The notes under the pieces: model-generated
The model's input: the letters and a program-made list of their open reading frames with translations, nothing else
The model's database searches: none
What the model was told of the DNA's origin: nothing
Assembly (NCBI GenBank): GCA_021201315.1
Contig: JAJQFG010000116.1
Location: forward strand, 1-34,210
Source of the DNA: Erysipelotrichaceae bacterium
Lineage (GTDB): Bacteria; Bacillota_I; Bacilli_A; Erysipelotrichales; Coprobacillaceae
Reading direction: 5' to 3'
DNA length: 34,210 bases
Shown: positions 7,554 to 16,581 of the stretch, piece after piece
Layout: each line of letters opens with the position of its first letter
Numbering within the stretch: position 1 is the first letter of the stretch
Program-made: the position numbers and the translations under genes

Positions 7554-8918
7554 ATGAATGATATGGACAAATTAATTGCGCATGCTAAGAATTCTGGTTT
7601 TGTTTATCAAGGATCAGAAATTTATGATGGACTTGCGAATACTTGGGACTATGGACCTTTAGGCGTAGAAATGAAAAACAATATTAAACAACTATGGTGG
7701 AAGCGATTTATTCAGCAATCTCCTTATAATGTTGGTTTAGATTCAGCTATTTTCATGAATCCTAAAGTTTGGGAAGCTAGTGGTCATGTAGGTGGATTCT
7801 CTGATCCATTGATTGATTGTAAACATTGTAAAACAAGACATCGTGCTGATAAATTAATTGAAGCTTATGATCCTACGATTCATAGTGATGGTTGGGATAG
7901 CGAAAAAATGATGTCATTTATTAGAGAACATCATATTGCTTGTCCTAATTGTGGTAGTGAAGATTTTACCGATATTCGTCAATTTGATTTAATGTTTAAA
8001 ACTTATATGGGTGTTGTTGAAGATGCTAAAAGTACTGTTTATTTACGTCCTGAAACAGCTCAAGGTATTTTTGTGAATTTTAAAAATATTCAAAGAACGA
8101 CACGTAAGAAAGTACCTTTTGGTATTGGCCAAATTGGTAAATCTTTTAGAAATGAAATTACACCTGGTAACTTTATCTTTAGAACCAGAGAATTTGAACA
8201 AATGGAATTAGAATTCTTTTGTAAACCAGATACTGATTTAGAATGGTTTGATTATTGGAAAGAACAATGTATGAATTTCTTATTAGATTTAGGATTGAAT
8301 AAAGATAATCTTTATTTTAGAGATCATGAAAAAGAAGAATTATCATTTTATTCAAAAGCTACAAGTGATATTGAATATTTATTCCCATTTGGTTGGGGCG
8401 AATTATGGGGTATTGCTGATAGAACAGATTATGATTTATCAAGACATCAGGAATATTCTAAAAAGAGTTTAGAATATCTAGATCCTCAAACTAACCAAAA
8501 ATACATACCATATGTTATTGAACCATCAGTAGGTGTTGATAGATTATTCTTAAGCTTATTAAGTGATGCTTATGATGAAGAAGAATTAGAAAAAGATAGT
8601 CGTATTGTTATGCATTTATCACCAGCTGTAGCTCCAGTTAAGGCAGCAGTTTTACCATTAACTAAAAAATTAAGTGATAAAGCATTAGAAGTATATGATA
8701 TGTTATCAAAACAATTAAATGTAGAATATGATGTTACAGGTCAAATTGGTAAAAGATATCGTCGTCAAGATGCAATTGGTACACCATATTGTATTACGAT
8801 TGATTTTGATACTTTAGAAGATGAAACAGTGACTGTAAGAGAACGTGACTCTATGGCACAAATTCGTTTACCTATTCATGAATTATCAGATTATTTATTA
8901 GAAAAAGTGAAGTTTTAG
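7554..8918 (+). CDS. glyQS: Glycyl-tRNA synthetase (dimeric type)
   Basis: 454-residue class II synthetase that charges tRNA-Gly, of the single-chain alpha2 type found in many Bacillota, as opposed to the two-subunit GlyQ/GlyS type. Visible: motif 2 region [30 protein letters not shown], motif 3 [10 protein letters not shown], and two Cys pairs of the inserted zinc-binding segment (CKHC and CPNC). The C-terminal anticodon-binding domain is complete ([21 protein letters not shown]). It is first in the operon and is followed after 13 nt by dnaG. No sign of disruption. Confidence 0.97.
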   Translation: MNDMDKLIAHAKNSGFVYQGSEIYDGLANTWDYGPLGVEMKNNIKQLWWKRFIQQSPYNVGLDSAIFMNPKVWEASGHVGGFSDPLIDCKHCKTRHRADKLIEAYDPTIHSDGWDSEKMMSFIREHHIACPNCGSEDFTDIRQFDLMFKTYMGVVEDAKSTVYLRPETAQGIFVNFKNIQRTTRKKVPFGIGQIGKSFRNEITPGNFIFRTREFEQMELEFFCKPDTDLEWFDYWKEQCMNFLLDLGLNKDNLYFRDHEKEELSFYSKATSDIEYLFPFGWGELWGIADRTDYDLSRHQEYSKKSLEYLDPQTNQKYIPYVIEPSVGVDRLFLSLLSDAYDEEELEKDSRIVMHLSPAVAPVKAAVLPLTKKLSDKALEVYDMLSKQLNVEYDVTGQIGKRYRRQDAIGTPYCITIDFDTLEDETVTVRERDSMAQIRLPIHELSDYLLEKVKF

Positions 8919-8931
8919 ATAAGGAGGGCAT

Positions 8932-10674
8932 ATGATGCGCTTATCACAGGAAAAAATCAATGAGATAAGACAAAGTGTTGATATTGTAGATGTGATTGGT
9001 GAATATCTGCCTTTAGAAAAGAGTGGTAGAAATTATAAAACGATTTGTCCTTTTCATGATGATAAGCATCCTTCATTATCTATTTCACAGGATAAACAAA
9101 TTTATAAGTGTTTTGTTTGTGGTGCTGGTGGTAATGTTTATGGTTTTTTAATGAAGTATTTGAATATTTCATTTATGGAAGCTGTTAAAATGATAGCTGA
9201 TAGGGCTAATATTGATTTAAGTGAATATGATATAGAAGTAGTTAAGCCACAATCAAATCAAAAATTTCAATCTCTTTATGATATGCATAAAGAGGCTACA
9301 AGATTATATTCATATTATTTACATACCAAATTAGGCTTAGAAGCTAAGACTTATCTTATCAAAAGACATTTTAATGATGATATTATTAAAGAATTTCAAA
9401 TTGGTTATGCACCAATGGAATCTATATTATATCAGTCGTTTTCGAAACTAGGTTTTTCAAATATTGATATGGTTAAATCGGGTTTAGTGTTGGAAAATGA
9501 TTATTATTCAGATCGTTTTAATGATCGAATTATGTTTCCTTTATTTGATGTTAATGGTAGTGTGATTGGTTTTAGTGGTCGTATATATAAGCCGACACAA
9601 ACAAGTGCTAAATATGTGAATTCACCAGAATCGGATATATTTATTAAAGGTGATATTTTATATCATTATCATCGCTGTCGAGAAGCTGTTAAACAAGCAG
9701 GTTTTGTCTATTTATTAGAAGGTTTTATGGATGTGATAGCGATGTATAAAGCAGGTATTGAAAATACGATGGCGTTAATGGGTACGGCTTTAACGAGTGG
9801 ACATATACGTATGCTTAGACGTTTGACTCATAACATTTATCTATGTTTGGATGGTGATAAAGCAGGACTAGCAGCTATGAGTAAGGCATCACAGTTGTTA
9901 TTGGATGCTGGTTTTAATGTATCTATTATAGTTTTACCTGATAATCATGATCCAGACGAAATTTATGAATTACAAGGAGAAAGTGGATTAAAGGCTATAT
10001 TACAAAAGACATATAAACCAATAGAGTTTATGATGGATTATGAATATGTAGATACAAATAATTATGATGATCGTAAACAATATATGGAAAAAATGTGTGA
10101 ACATATATCAAAACTCAATGATGATGTTGATAAAGATTACTATAGTCGTATGTTATCACAAAAGTCAGGTTTTTCCTTTGAAATTATTCAACAGAAAGTA
10201 AGTGGTATTGCTCAACCACAAGTAGCATATGTTGAGAAGAAGAAAACGATAAAATATGAAGATAAATATCAAAAAGCTGAACATGATTTATTATTTTATA
10301 TGATGAATAGTCGTGAGGTTGCTTTAAAATATGAAGCTAAAGCTGGTTTTATGTATGATGACGATTATCGTGTTATAGCTTCATATATTCTTGATTATTA
10401 TCGTCATCATAGTCATTTAGAAGTAGCTGATTTAATTAATCGTATTCATGATGAAAAAATAATATCAAAAATCATTGATATATCACAATCTCATTTACCA
10501 TTGAATTATCAATCTGAAGCCATTGATGATTATATTACAACAATTGGTGAAAACGCCAAGAAATTAAAGAAAAAACAATTGTTAGAACAATTTAATTATA
10601 TATTAGATCCTTATCAAAAAGCACAAATATTAAATGAAATATTAAAACTTGATGAGGAAACAAAGAAGGAGTAA
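8932..10674 (+). CDS. dnaG: DNA primase DnaG
   Basis: 580-residue primase that makes RNA primers at the replication fork with the replicative helicase. N-terminal CHC2 zinc finger (CPFHDDKHPS and KCFVCGAGG, residues about 39-67), RNA-polymerase core, and TOPRIM motifs (LLEGFMDVIAMY and LCLDGDKAG). The C-terminal helicase-binding region is present but divergent. Ribosome binding site AAGGAGGG; ATG 8932 and ATG 8935 are both usable. It sits 3 nt upstream of rpoD, the ancient dnaG-rpoD macromolecular-synthesis pair. Confidence 0.97.
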   Translation: MMRLSQEKINEIRQSVDIVDVIGEYLPLEKSGRNYKTICPFHDDKHPSLSISQDKQIYKCFVCGAGGNVYGFLMKYLNISFMEAVKMIADRANIDLSEYDIEVVKPQSNQKFQSLYDMHKEATRLYSYYLHTKLGLEAKTYLIKRHFNDDIIKEFQIGYAPMESILYQSFSKLGFSNIDMVKSGLVLENDYYSDRFNDRIMFPLFDVNGSVIGFSGRIYKPTQTSAKYVNSPESDIFIKGDILYHYHRCREAVKQAGFVYLLEGFMDVIAMYKAGIENTMALMGTALTSGHIRMLRRLTHNIYLCLDGDKAGLAAMSKASQLLLDAGFNVSIIVLPDNHDPDEIYELQGESGLKAILQKTYKPIEFMMDYEYVDTNNYDDRKQYMEKMCEHISKLNDDVDKDYYSRMLSQKSGFSFEIIQQKVSGIAQPQVAYVEKKKTIKYEDKYQKAEHDLLFYMMNSREVALKYEAKAGFMYDDDYRVIASYILDYYRHHSHLEVADLINRIHDEKIISKIIDISQSHLPLNYQSEAIDDYITTIGENAKKLKKKQLLEQFNYILDPYQKAQILNEILKLDEETKKE

Positions 10675-10677
10675 ATA

Positions 10678-11964
10678 ATGAAAGAAAAAAGTAAAAAAGC
10701 AACACCAGTAACTCTTGATGATTTAAAAACATTAATTAAAGAAACAGCTCAAGCAATGGGTGGCACATTATCTCAAGATGATCTTGATGCTTTTTTAACA
10801 AAGTATGATCTTGATGATGAAGCTGCTGAAGAATTATTAGAATTTATCACTGATAATAATATCGTGATAGAAGATGGATTAGATGCCCTTGAAGTGGATG
10901 ATGAAGAATTACTTAAAGGTATGGATGATGATTTAGGTGACTTGGAATCTATAGAAGATTTAGAGGAACTTGATGATTTAGGTGATTTAGATAGTTTAGG
11001 TGATGATTTAGAAAGTGATATGCCTAACTTAGATTTTAGCGGTGATTTTGATATGATGACTACGGATACAGCTGATTTGTATTCATCACAAGATGAAGCT
11101 GATGATCCTAATCAACTTGGCAGTAATGTTAAGATTAATGATCCAGTTAAAATGTATCTTAAGGAAATTGGTCGTGCAGAATTATTGACTCATGAAGAAG
11201 AAATTGAGCTTGCTAAACGTATTCTTGATGGCGATGAAGAAGCGAAAAAGAAATTGGCTGCGGCTAATTTACGTTTGGTTGTTTCCATTGCTAAAAGATA
11301 TGTTGGTAGGGGTATGTTATTCTTAGATCTTATTCAAGAAGGTAATATGGGATTAATCAAAGCTGTTGAAAAGTTTGATTATACAAAAGGATTTAAATTT
11401 TCTACATATGCCACATGGTGGATTAGACAAGCAATTACGCGTGCCATTGCTGATCAAGCTAGAACCATTCGTATACCTGTTCATATGGTTGAAACCATCA
11501 ATAAATTAACACGTGTTCAAAGACAATTGGTACAAGAATTAGGTAGAGAGCCTACAGCTGAAGAAATTGCTGAATTAATGGATGGTATGACACCTGAAAA
11601 AGTAAGAGAAATTCAAAAGATTTCTTTAGAGCCAGTCTCTTTGGAAACACCAATTGGTGAAGAAGATGATTCTCATTTAGGTGATTTTATTGAAGATGAA
11701 GGTGCTATGTCTCCAGATGACTATGCTGCAAACGAATTATTGAAAGATGAATTAAACGAAGTATTATTAGAATTAACAGACCGTGAAGAAAAAGTATTAC
11801 GATTAAGATTTGGTTTGGATGATGGTCGTACAAGAACGCTTGAAGAAGTTGGTAAAGAATTCAATGTTACGCGTGAACGTATTCGTCAAATTGAGGCTAA
11901 AGCCTTAAGAAAATTAAAACATCCATCTCGTTCTAAACGTTTAAAGGATTTCTTAGATAAATAA
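10678..11964 (+). CDS. rpoD: Primary RNA polymerase sigma factor RpoD (SigA)
   Basis: 428-residue housekeeping sigma factor. Residues about 1-75 are a region 1.1-like helical domain, followed by a strongly acidic linker (about 77-137, rich in Asp/Glu/Leu/Gly). Then come region 1.2 ([11 protein letters not shown]), region 2 with [19 protein letters not shown] for -10 recognition and melting, region 3, and region 4.2 [20 protein letters not shown] for -35 binding. All key residues match the textbook pattern, in line with the many consensus promoters in this window. Its stop shares one base with the trmK start (TAATG). Confidence 0.97.
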   Translation: MKEKSKKATPVTLDDLKTLIKETAQAMGGTLSQDDLDAFLTKYDLDDEAAEELLEFITDNNIVIEDGLDALEVDDEELLKGMDDDLGDLESIEDLEELDDLGDLDSLGDDLESDMPNLDFSGDFDMMTTDTADLYSSQDEADDPNQLGSNVKINDPVKMYLKEIGRAELLTHEEEIELAKRILDGDEEAKKKLAAANLRLVVSIAKRYVGRGMLFLDLIQEGNMGLIKAVEKFDYTKGFKFSTYATWWIRQAITRAIADQARTIRIPVHMVETINKLTRVQRQLVQELGREPTAEEIAELMDGMTPEKVREIQKISLEPVSLETPIGEEDDSHLGDFIEDEGAMSPDDYAANELLKDELNEVLLELTDREEKVLRLRFGLDDGRTRTLEEVGKEFNVTRERIRQIEAKALRKLKHPSRSKRLKDFLDK

Positions 11965-12641
11965 TGAAACTATCGCAAAGATTACAAGCTATTGCAGATA
12001 TTATTATACAACAACAAAAAGGACATATTTTAGCGGATATTGGCAGTGATCATGCTTATTTACCAGTTTATCTGGTTTTAAATAACATAATTGATAAGGC
12101 TTATGCCTGTGATATTGCTAGTGGTCCACTAAATGCTGCAATTGAGACAATTGATACTTATCATGTAGAAAGAAAAGTTAAACCACTTCAAGGAAGTGGT
12201 TTAAATCCTATTATTGATAAAAATGTGGATATGATTAGTATATGCGGAATGGGTGGAAAACTTACGGTCGAAATTTTAGATGAATTTCCAGAGTATTTAA
12301 ATCATCATCGTTTTATCTTACAAGTTAATGTCGGTTTAGAAATACTTAGAGAATATTTATATAAGCATCAAATGAAAATTATCGCTGAAGATATTGTTAA
12401 AGATGCTTCACATATTTATGAAATTATTGTTTGTGAAAAAACAGATGAATTATTGACTTATAATGAACAAGACTTTTATTTTGGTCCAATCTTACGACAA
12501 AATAAAAATGATCTCTTTAAAGAAAAATGGCTTAGACAATTAAAAATATATCAAAATATCTTAACTTCTTTAACACCAAGTCAACCACGCTACCAAGAAG
12601 TAACACATATGATTGCAATGATTGAAGAAGAAATATATTAA
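11964..12641 (+). CDS. trmK: tRNA (adenine(22)-N1)-methyltransferase TrmK
   Basis: 225-residue SAM-dependent enzyme that methylates A22 of tRNAs. The SAM-binding motif [14 protein letters not shown] near the N-terminus and the motif ISICGMGG are characteristic of this family (B. subtilis YqfN). The C-terminal half is helical and tRNA-binding in known members. Start overlaps the rpoD stop. In Bacillota trmK usually lies directly before a nif3-family gene. Here a second sigma gene sits between them. Confidence 0.93.
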   Translation: MKLSQRLQAIADIIIQQQKGHILADIGSDHAYLPVYLVLNNIIDKAYACDIASGPLNAAIETIDTYHVERKVKPLQGSGLNPIIDKNVDMISICGMGGKLTVEILDEFPEYLNHHRFILQVNVGLEILREYLYKHQMKIIAEDIVKDASHIYEIIVCEKTDELLTYNEQDFYFGPILRQNKNDLFKEKWLRQLKIYQNILTSLTPSQPRYQEVTHMIAMIEEEIY

Positions 12642-12652
12642 AGAAAGGGTGT

Positions 12653-13489
12653 ATGGTTATAAGTAATCAAGAAACAATGATTTTAGATGATTCTGTTAAG
12701 TTGTATTTGCATGAAATTGGACAAATTGATTTATTAAATCAAGATGAAGAAATTGAATTAGCCAAAAGAATTAAACAAGGTGATGAAGAAGCCAAACAAC
12801 AGCTTATTGATGCTAATTTACGTTTGGTGGTTTCTATTGCAAGAGGTTACACAGGTAGAGGTTTATCTCTTTTGGATTTAATTCAAGAAGGAAATATTGG
12901 ATTAATGAAAGCTGTCGATATGTTTGACTATACGAAAGGTTTTAAATTTTCTACGTATGCAACCTATTGGATAAAACAAACCATTTCTCGTAGTCTTGCT
13001 AATCAAGCAAGAAGTATCCGTTTACCTGTACATATGGTCGAAAATATCCAAAAGCTCAATTATGCTCAAAAACAATTATCTCAACAATTAGGCAGAACTG
13101 CCACCGATGAAGAAATTGCTGATTATATGGATATTTCTATCAATAAAGTGAATCAATTAAAAACGATTGCTGTAAATCCTATATCTTTACAAACACCTCT
13201 TGGTGAAAAAAATACCCATTTAGATGATTTTGTTGAAGATAAAAATAGTATATCTCCTGATGAATATACTACTAATGAATTATTAAAAGACGAATTAAAT
13301 GAAGCATTTATGAAACTAACTGAACGTGAAGAAAAAGTACTACGTCTAAGATTTGGTTTAGATGATGGACAAAAGCGAACATTAGAAGAAGTTGGACAAT
13401 ACTTTCATTTGACACGTGAACGTATACGTCAAATTGAAGCTAAAGCATTAAGAAAACTTAGACAATCTCAACTAAAAGATTTTTTATAA
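12653..13489 (+). CDS. Second RpoD-like (group 2) sigma factor lacking region 1.1
   Basis: 278-residue sigma-70 protein very similar to RpoD at 10678 but starting just before region 1.2 ([11 protein letters not shown]), with no acidic N-terminal domain. Regions 2, 3 and 4 are complete, and the region 4.2 helix [16 protein letters not shown] is identical to that of RpoD. In region 2.4 it reads [19 protein letters not shown]. Relative to E. coli numbering, W433 is Tyr, R436 is Lys and T440 is Ser, while W434 and Q437 are kept. These positions contact or melt the -10 element, so promoter preference may differ subtly. It probably arose by duplication within the operon. Short-spaced ribosome binding site GAAAGGG. 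Its condition of use is not visible. Confidence 0.9.
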   Translation: MVISNQETMILDDSVKLYLHEIGQIDLLNQDEEIELAKRIKQGDEEAKQQLIDANLRLVVSIARGYTGRGLSLLDLIQEGNIGLMKAVDMFDYTKGFKFSTYATYWIKQTISRSLANQARSIRLPVHMVENIQKLNYAQKQLSQQLGRTATDEEIADYMDISINKVNQLKTIAVNPISLQTPLGEKNTHLDDFVEDKNSISPDEYTTNELLKDELNEAFMKLTEREEKVLRLRFGLDDGQKRTLEEVGQYFHLTRERIRQIEAKALRKLRQSQLKDFL

Positions 13490-13502
13490 GAAGGTGAAAA
13501 AT

Positions 13503-14249
13503 ATGTTACTTAAACAAATTATAGAAATCATGGAAAATCATTATCCATTATCAAAACAGGAAGAATGGGATAAATGTGGCTTACAAATTGGCGATAAAAA
13601 TCAAGAAATTTCTAAAATCATGATTTCTTTAAATGCTGATAATAATACATTACAAGAAGCCATTGATCATCATTGTCAATTACTAATAACACATCATCCT
13701 TTTTTATTAGATCCTATTGATAATATTGATAAAGATAACTTTATGGGTAAATTTATATATAAAGCTATTGAAAATCATATTGCTGTATATAGTAGTCATA
13801 CTGCTTTAGATAATGTTTCTATGAATCAATGGCTAATTGAAGCATTAGGTGTTCATGATATTGAAGTTGGTGATGATTCTGGTATGACCAGAATCGCTAC
13901 ACTCAATCAAACCATGAATCAAGATCAATTTATTAATCATGTAAAAGAAACCTATCATATAGAACACTTAAAATATGCAGGAAGTGCTAAACAAGTATCA
14001 CGTATTGCAATATGTGGTGGTAGTGGTGCTGATTTTATGCATGAATTTTATGGTAAGGTTGATGCCTATTTAACTGGTGATTCAAAATATCGTCATGCCA
14101 AAAATGCTTTTGATCATGATATTTTATTGGTTGATATCAATCACCACGCAGAAAACATTATGGTTCACAAACTTAAAGAACTATTAGAAAAGGAAGTGGA
14201 TTGTGAAATAATCGAAGGTTCTTCACCTGATTATTATCACTATATATGA
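13503..14249 (+). CDS. Nif3-like dinuclear metal-centre protein (YqfO family)
   Basis: About 248-residue member of the NIF3/YqfO family. These are hexameric proteins with two metal ions per subunit whose biochemical role is still debated (GTP cyclohydrolase 1 type 2 homologue is the usual database name). Metal-ligand motifs are visible: LLITHHPFLL (His pair), YSSHTALDN (His and Asp) and, near the end, DINHHAENIM (His and Glu). It is the short form, without the PII-like insert found in the B. subtilis protein (about 370 residues). AAGGTG lies 6 nt before ATG 13503, making that the better start than GTG 13494. The next gene begins 4 nt inside its end. Confidence 0.88.
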   Translation: MLLKQIIEIMENHYPLSKQEEWDKCGLQIGDKNQEISKIMISLNADNNTLQEAIDHHCQLLITHHPFLLDPIDNIDKDNFMGKFIYKAIENHIAVYSSHTALDNVSMNQWLIEALGVHDIEVGDDSGMTRIATLNQTMNQDQFINHVKETYHIEHLKYAGSAKQVSRIAICGGSGADFMHEFYGKVDAYLTGDSKYRHAKNAFDHDILLVDINHHAENIMVHKLKELLEKEVDCEIIEGSSPDYYHYI

Positions 14250-14704
14250 TTATAACAACCATGTGTTATTTAAAACGTCATCATCAAACTTTATTATTAC
14301 ATCGCATCAAAAAAGAAAATGATATCAATGCTAGTAAATGGATTGGTGTTGGTGGAAAGATGGAAAGTGGCGAAAGTGTGGAAGAATGTATGAGAAGAGA
14401 AATTCTTGAGGAGACAGGATTTGTTGCACATACACTGCATCTTCATGGCTTTGTGGTTTTTCCTGGTCTTTATTATGGTAAAGATGAAGGTATGTTTGTA
14501 TATAGTTGTGATGATTTTAGTGGCGAGATGATTGAATGCAATGAAGGTGTTTTGTCTTGGATTGATGATGATAAGATATCTGATTTAAAGATGTGGGAAG
14601 GCGATTATCATTTCTTTGATTGGATGAAGGATGATTATTTCCATAGTGCTAAAATTGTTTATCAAAACGATCATGTGATAGAATACAAAGAAGAGACCTA
14701 TTAG
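14246..14704 (+). CDS. Nudix hydrolase (8-oxo-dGTP diphosphatase-like)
   Basis: 152-residue Nudix enzyme. The Nudix box spans residues 37-59 (G37, E43, R51-E52, E55-E56, G58) and is complete, so it should hydrolyse a nucleoside diphosphate linked to another group with Mg2+ or Mn2+. The N-terminal strand TMCYLKRHHQTLLLHR and the GKWIGVGGK-type segment resemble MutT-like 8-oxo-dGTP diphosphatases, but substrate assignment from sequence alone is weak. Start overlaps the stop of the nif3-family gene (ATGA), and it is the last gene of the glyRS operon, ending inside the terminator at 14691-14711. Confidence 0.88.
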   Translation: MIITTMCYLKRHHQTLLLHRIKKENDINASKWIGVGGKMESGESVEECMRREILEETGFVAHTLHLHGFVVFPGLYYGKDEGMFVYSCDDFSGEMIECNEGVLSWIDDDKISDLKMWEGDYHFFDWMKDDYFHSAKIVYQNDHVIEYKEETY

Positions 14705-14714
14705 GTCTCTTTTA
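14691..14714. terminator. Terminator of the glyRS operon (convergent)
   Basis: AAGAGACCT (14691-14699) pairs with AGGTCTCTT (14703-14711) with a 3-nt loop, followed by T residues. It overlaps the Nudix stop codon and the stop of the convergent HAD gene, and may serve both strands. Confidence 0.7.
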
Positions 14715-15563
14715 GATTAAACCATGTTTTTTCATTGAATTATAAATACCATCATCTGCAATATCGTCTGTTATTTCATCCGCAATATCCTTTAAACCTT
14801 GTTTAGCATTTCCCACAGCAATACCATATTGACAATATTCAAGCATATCAGCATCATTCATACCATCACCATAACCATATGTATGATTTCTAGGAATACC
14901 TAAATGATTAATAAGTGTTTCAATGGCATAGGATTTACTAACACCAGGAACTGATAATTCACCACTATTATCGCCAAAAGATGGAACTGTACATTGTATA
15001 ACATTAAATTCATGTTCAAATTCTTTTTTGACTTCATCAAAAGGAATACCATCTTTTTCTAAAAAACAAATCTTATTAACATCACTTCTATGTAAATCAC
15101 AACCTTCAATAAGTGATGGAATAAAATGACTTGGTGTTTCTTTTTTCTTTCTTCGAGCTTCAGGATCATTTTCTAAATCACCATAAGTAATCCATTCTAA
15201 ACGTGGAACCAAATGCTTACTAGCATATAATCCACCATTACTTTCAATATAATAATCAAAATTATTTTCTTCAAAATAATCTACAATATGATTGATTTCT
15301 TTGCTACCAACTTTCTTATGATAAAGCATCTCACCATTAATTTCTACAAAACCACCACCAGCACCAATAATACCATCAAAGCCAACATCCAAAATATAAG
15401 GATAAATTTCAGCTTTACTTCTACCTGTACATAAAAAACACAAATTGCCTTTTTCTCTTGTTTGATGAATGGCTTTTATCGTGGATTCAGGTATATATTC
15501 TCTAGCTGGTCTAACATCAACTAAAGTCCCATCAACATCAAAAAATAGTATATTCTTACTCAT
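14712..15563 (-). CDS. HAD-superfamily hydrolase (Cof/IIB subfamily phosphatase)
   Basis: 283-residue haloacid-dehalogenase phosphatase. Motif I is FFDVDGTLVD with nucleophile Asp9 and Asp11, motif II is in LCTGRS, and motif IV reads GYGDGMNDADML. The middle portion forms the large cap of the Cof type. Substrates of such proteins are usually small phosphosugars or flavin/pyridoxal phosphates, but none can be named from sequence. I place the start at 15563 (MSKNILFF) because GGAGGG precedes it at the right distance. A longer frame to 15611 would run through the promoter. It has its own promoter at 15583-15611. Confidence 0.88.
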   Translation of the reverse strand: MSKNILFFDVDGTLVDVRPAREYIPESTIKAIHQTREKGNLCFLCTGRSKAEIYPYILDVGFDGIIGAGGGFVEINGEMLYHKKVGSKEINHIVDYFEENNFDYYIESNGGLYASKHLVPRLEWITYGDLENDPEARRKKKETPSHFIPSLIEGCDLHRSDVNKICFLEKDGIPFDEVKKEFEHEFNVIQCTVPSFGDNSGELSVPGVSKSYAIETLINHLGIPRNHTYGYGDGMNDADMLEYCQYGIAVGNAKQGLKDIADEITDDIADDGIYNSMKKHGLI

Positions 15564-15582
15564 AAATTCCCTCCGTGATTTT

Positions 15583-15611
15583 ATTATAGGGTATATTTTA
15601 ATGAATGTCAT
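15583..15611 (-). promoter_or_regulatory. Promoter of the HAD hydrolase gene
   Basis: On the minus strand: -35 ATGACA (15606-15611), 17-nt spacer, -10 TATAAT (15583-15588). It separates this gene from ispH upstream. Confidence 0.7.
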
Positions 15612-15631
15612 TAATTTTCATTATTAGAAAT

Positions 15632-16540
15632 TTATAATATCTTTGATTTATCAATCTTTGGTTTATTATAAGTATTGATATCATTTTCATCAAATTGTTG
15701 CAAGAATTGAATGACTTGATTGGTTAGATAAGTTGGCGTAGAAGCTCCTGATGATATAGCGGCTTTTTTCTTGTTTCTTAAGACATTGATATCTAAATCT
15801 TCAATACTTTCAATCATATAGACTTCTTTATTATCAGCAGCAATAGAAGCTAATTTTTTGGTATTATTTGAATGAGGATCACCAATAATAAAAACAATAT
15901 CAATATCATCATCCATATTCTTAATTGCTTCTTGTCTTATTTTTGTAGCACTACATGTTTCTTTCGCTATTTCTATATGTGGTAATAAGTCTTTAGCATA
16001 TTCACATAAATCATAAACATCATAAAGCGACATAGTTGTTTGATTGGTCATGACATATTTTTTGTTTTTATCTAATGATAAAAGATCATCTTTACTTGTT
16101 ATTAAATGAATCTTTTGCTCATCTATAGAAATAGCACCTTCAGCCTCAGGATGCCCAGCTTTACCAATATATAAAATTTCAAAGCCATCATTAAGCTTTT
16201 CTTTAATTAAATCATGTGTCTTAATCACATCTAAACATGAAGCATCAATAACCTTTAAACCCTTATCCTTAGCCTTTTGAAAAACAGCATCACTTGCACC
16301 ATGAGCGGTAATAATCACTGTACCATGATCTATTTCATCTAGTAACTCTAATCTAGTCTTACCTTTATGATCAATCGTATAAACGCCTAACTCCTCTAAA
16401 GCATTAACAATATATTGATTATGAACAATCATACCTAAAATATAAATATCTTCATCTTCTTCACTAGCTTTTTTAGCTATATCAATAGCTCTAATAACCC
16501 CTTTACAATATCCTCTTGGGATAATTGCTTTAACTTCCAT
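15632..16540 (-). CDS. ispH: 4-hydroxy-3-methylbut-2-enyl diphosphate reductase IspH
   Basis: 302-residue [4Fe-4S] enzyme for the last step of the MEP isoprenoid pathway, giving IPP and DMAPP. Cluster cysteines are visible at Cys12 (RGYCKGV), Cys102 (DASCLDV) and in ETCSATKIRQ. The catalytic Glu is in GHPEAEG, and the C-terminal SGASTPTYL is typical. Start chosen at 16540 (MEVKAIIPRGYC) because GGAGGA stands just before it. A longer frame to 16570 would begin inside the upstream terminator. No promoter is visible between the terminator at 16552-16581 and this start, so ispH expression may depend on read-through from the lactate permease gene or on a promoter inside it. Confidence 0.95.
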   Translation of the reverse strand: MEVKAIIPRGYCKGVIRAIDIAKKASEEDEDIYILGMIVHNQYIVNALEELGVYTIDHKGKTRLELLDEIDHGTVIITAHGASDAVFQKAKDKGLKVIDASCLDVIKTHDLIKEKLNDGFEILYIGKAGHPEAEGAISIDEQKIHLITSKDDLLSLDKNKKYVMTNQTTMSLYDVYDLCEYAKDLLPHIEIAKETCSATKIRQEAIKNMDDDIDIVFIIGDPHSNNTKKLASIAADNKEVYMIESIEDLDINVLRNKKKAAISSGASTPTYLTNQVIQFLQQFDENDINTYNKPKIDKSKIL

Positions 16541-16551
16541 AACTTCCTCCT

Positions 16552-16581
16552 TTAAAAAAAGCTGTATCAATGATACAGCTT
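16552..16581 (-). terminator. Terminator of the lactate permease gene, abutting ispH
   Basis: AAGCTGTATC (16559-16568) pairs with GATACAGCTT (16572-16581), a 10-bp stem with a 3-nt loop. On the minus strand it is followed by seven T (16560-16554). It overlaps the permease stop codon and ends right before the ispH ribosome binding site. Confidence 0.8.

Noticed and set aside
14712-15611. Start of the HAD gene at 15611
   Set aside because: The extra 16 codons run through a good -35/-10 pair and lack a ribosome binding site. The ATG at 15563 has GGAGGG.
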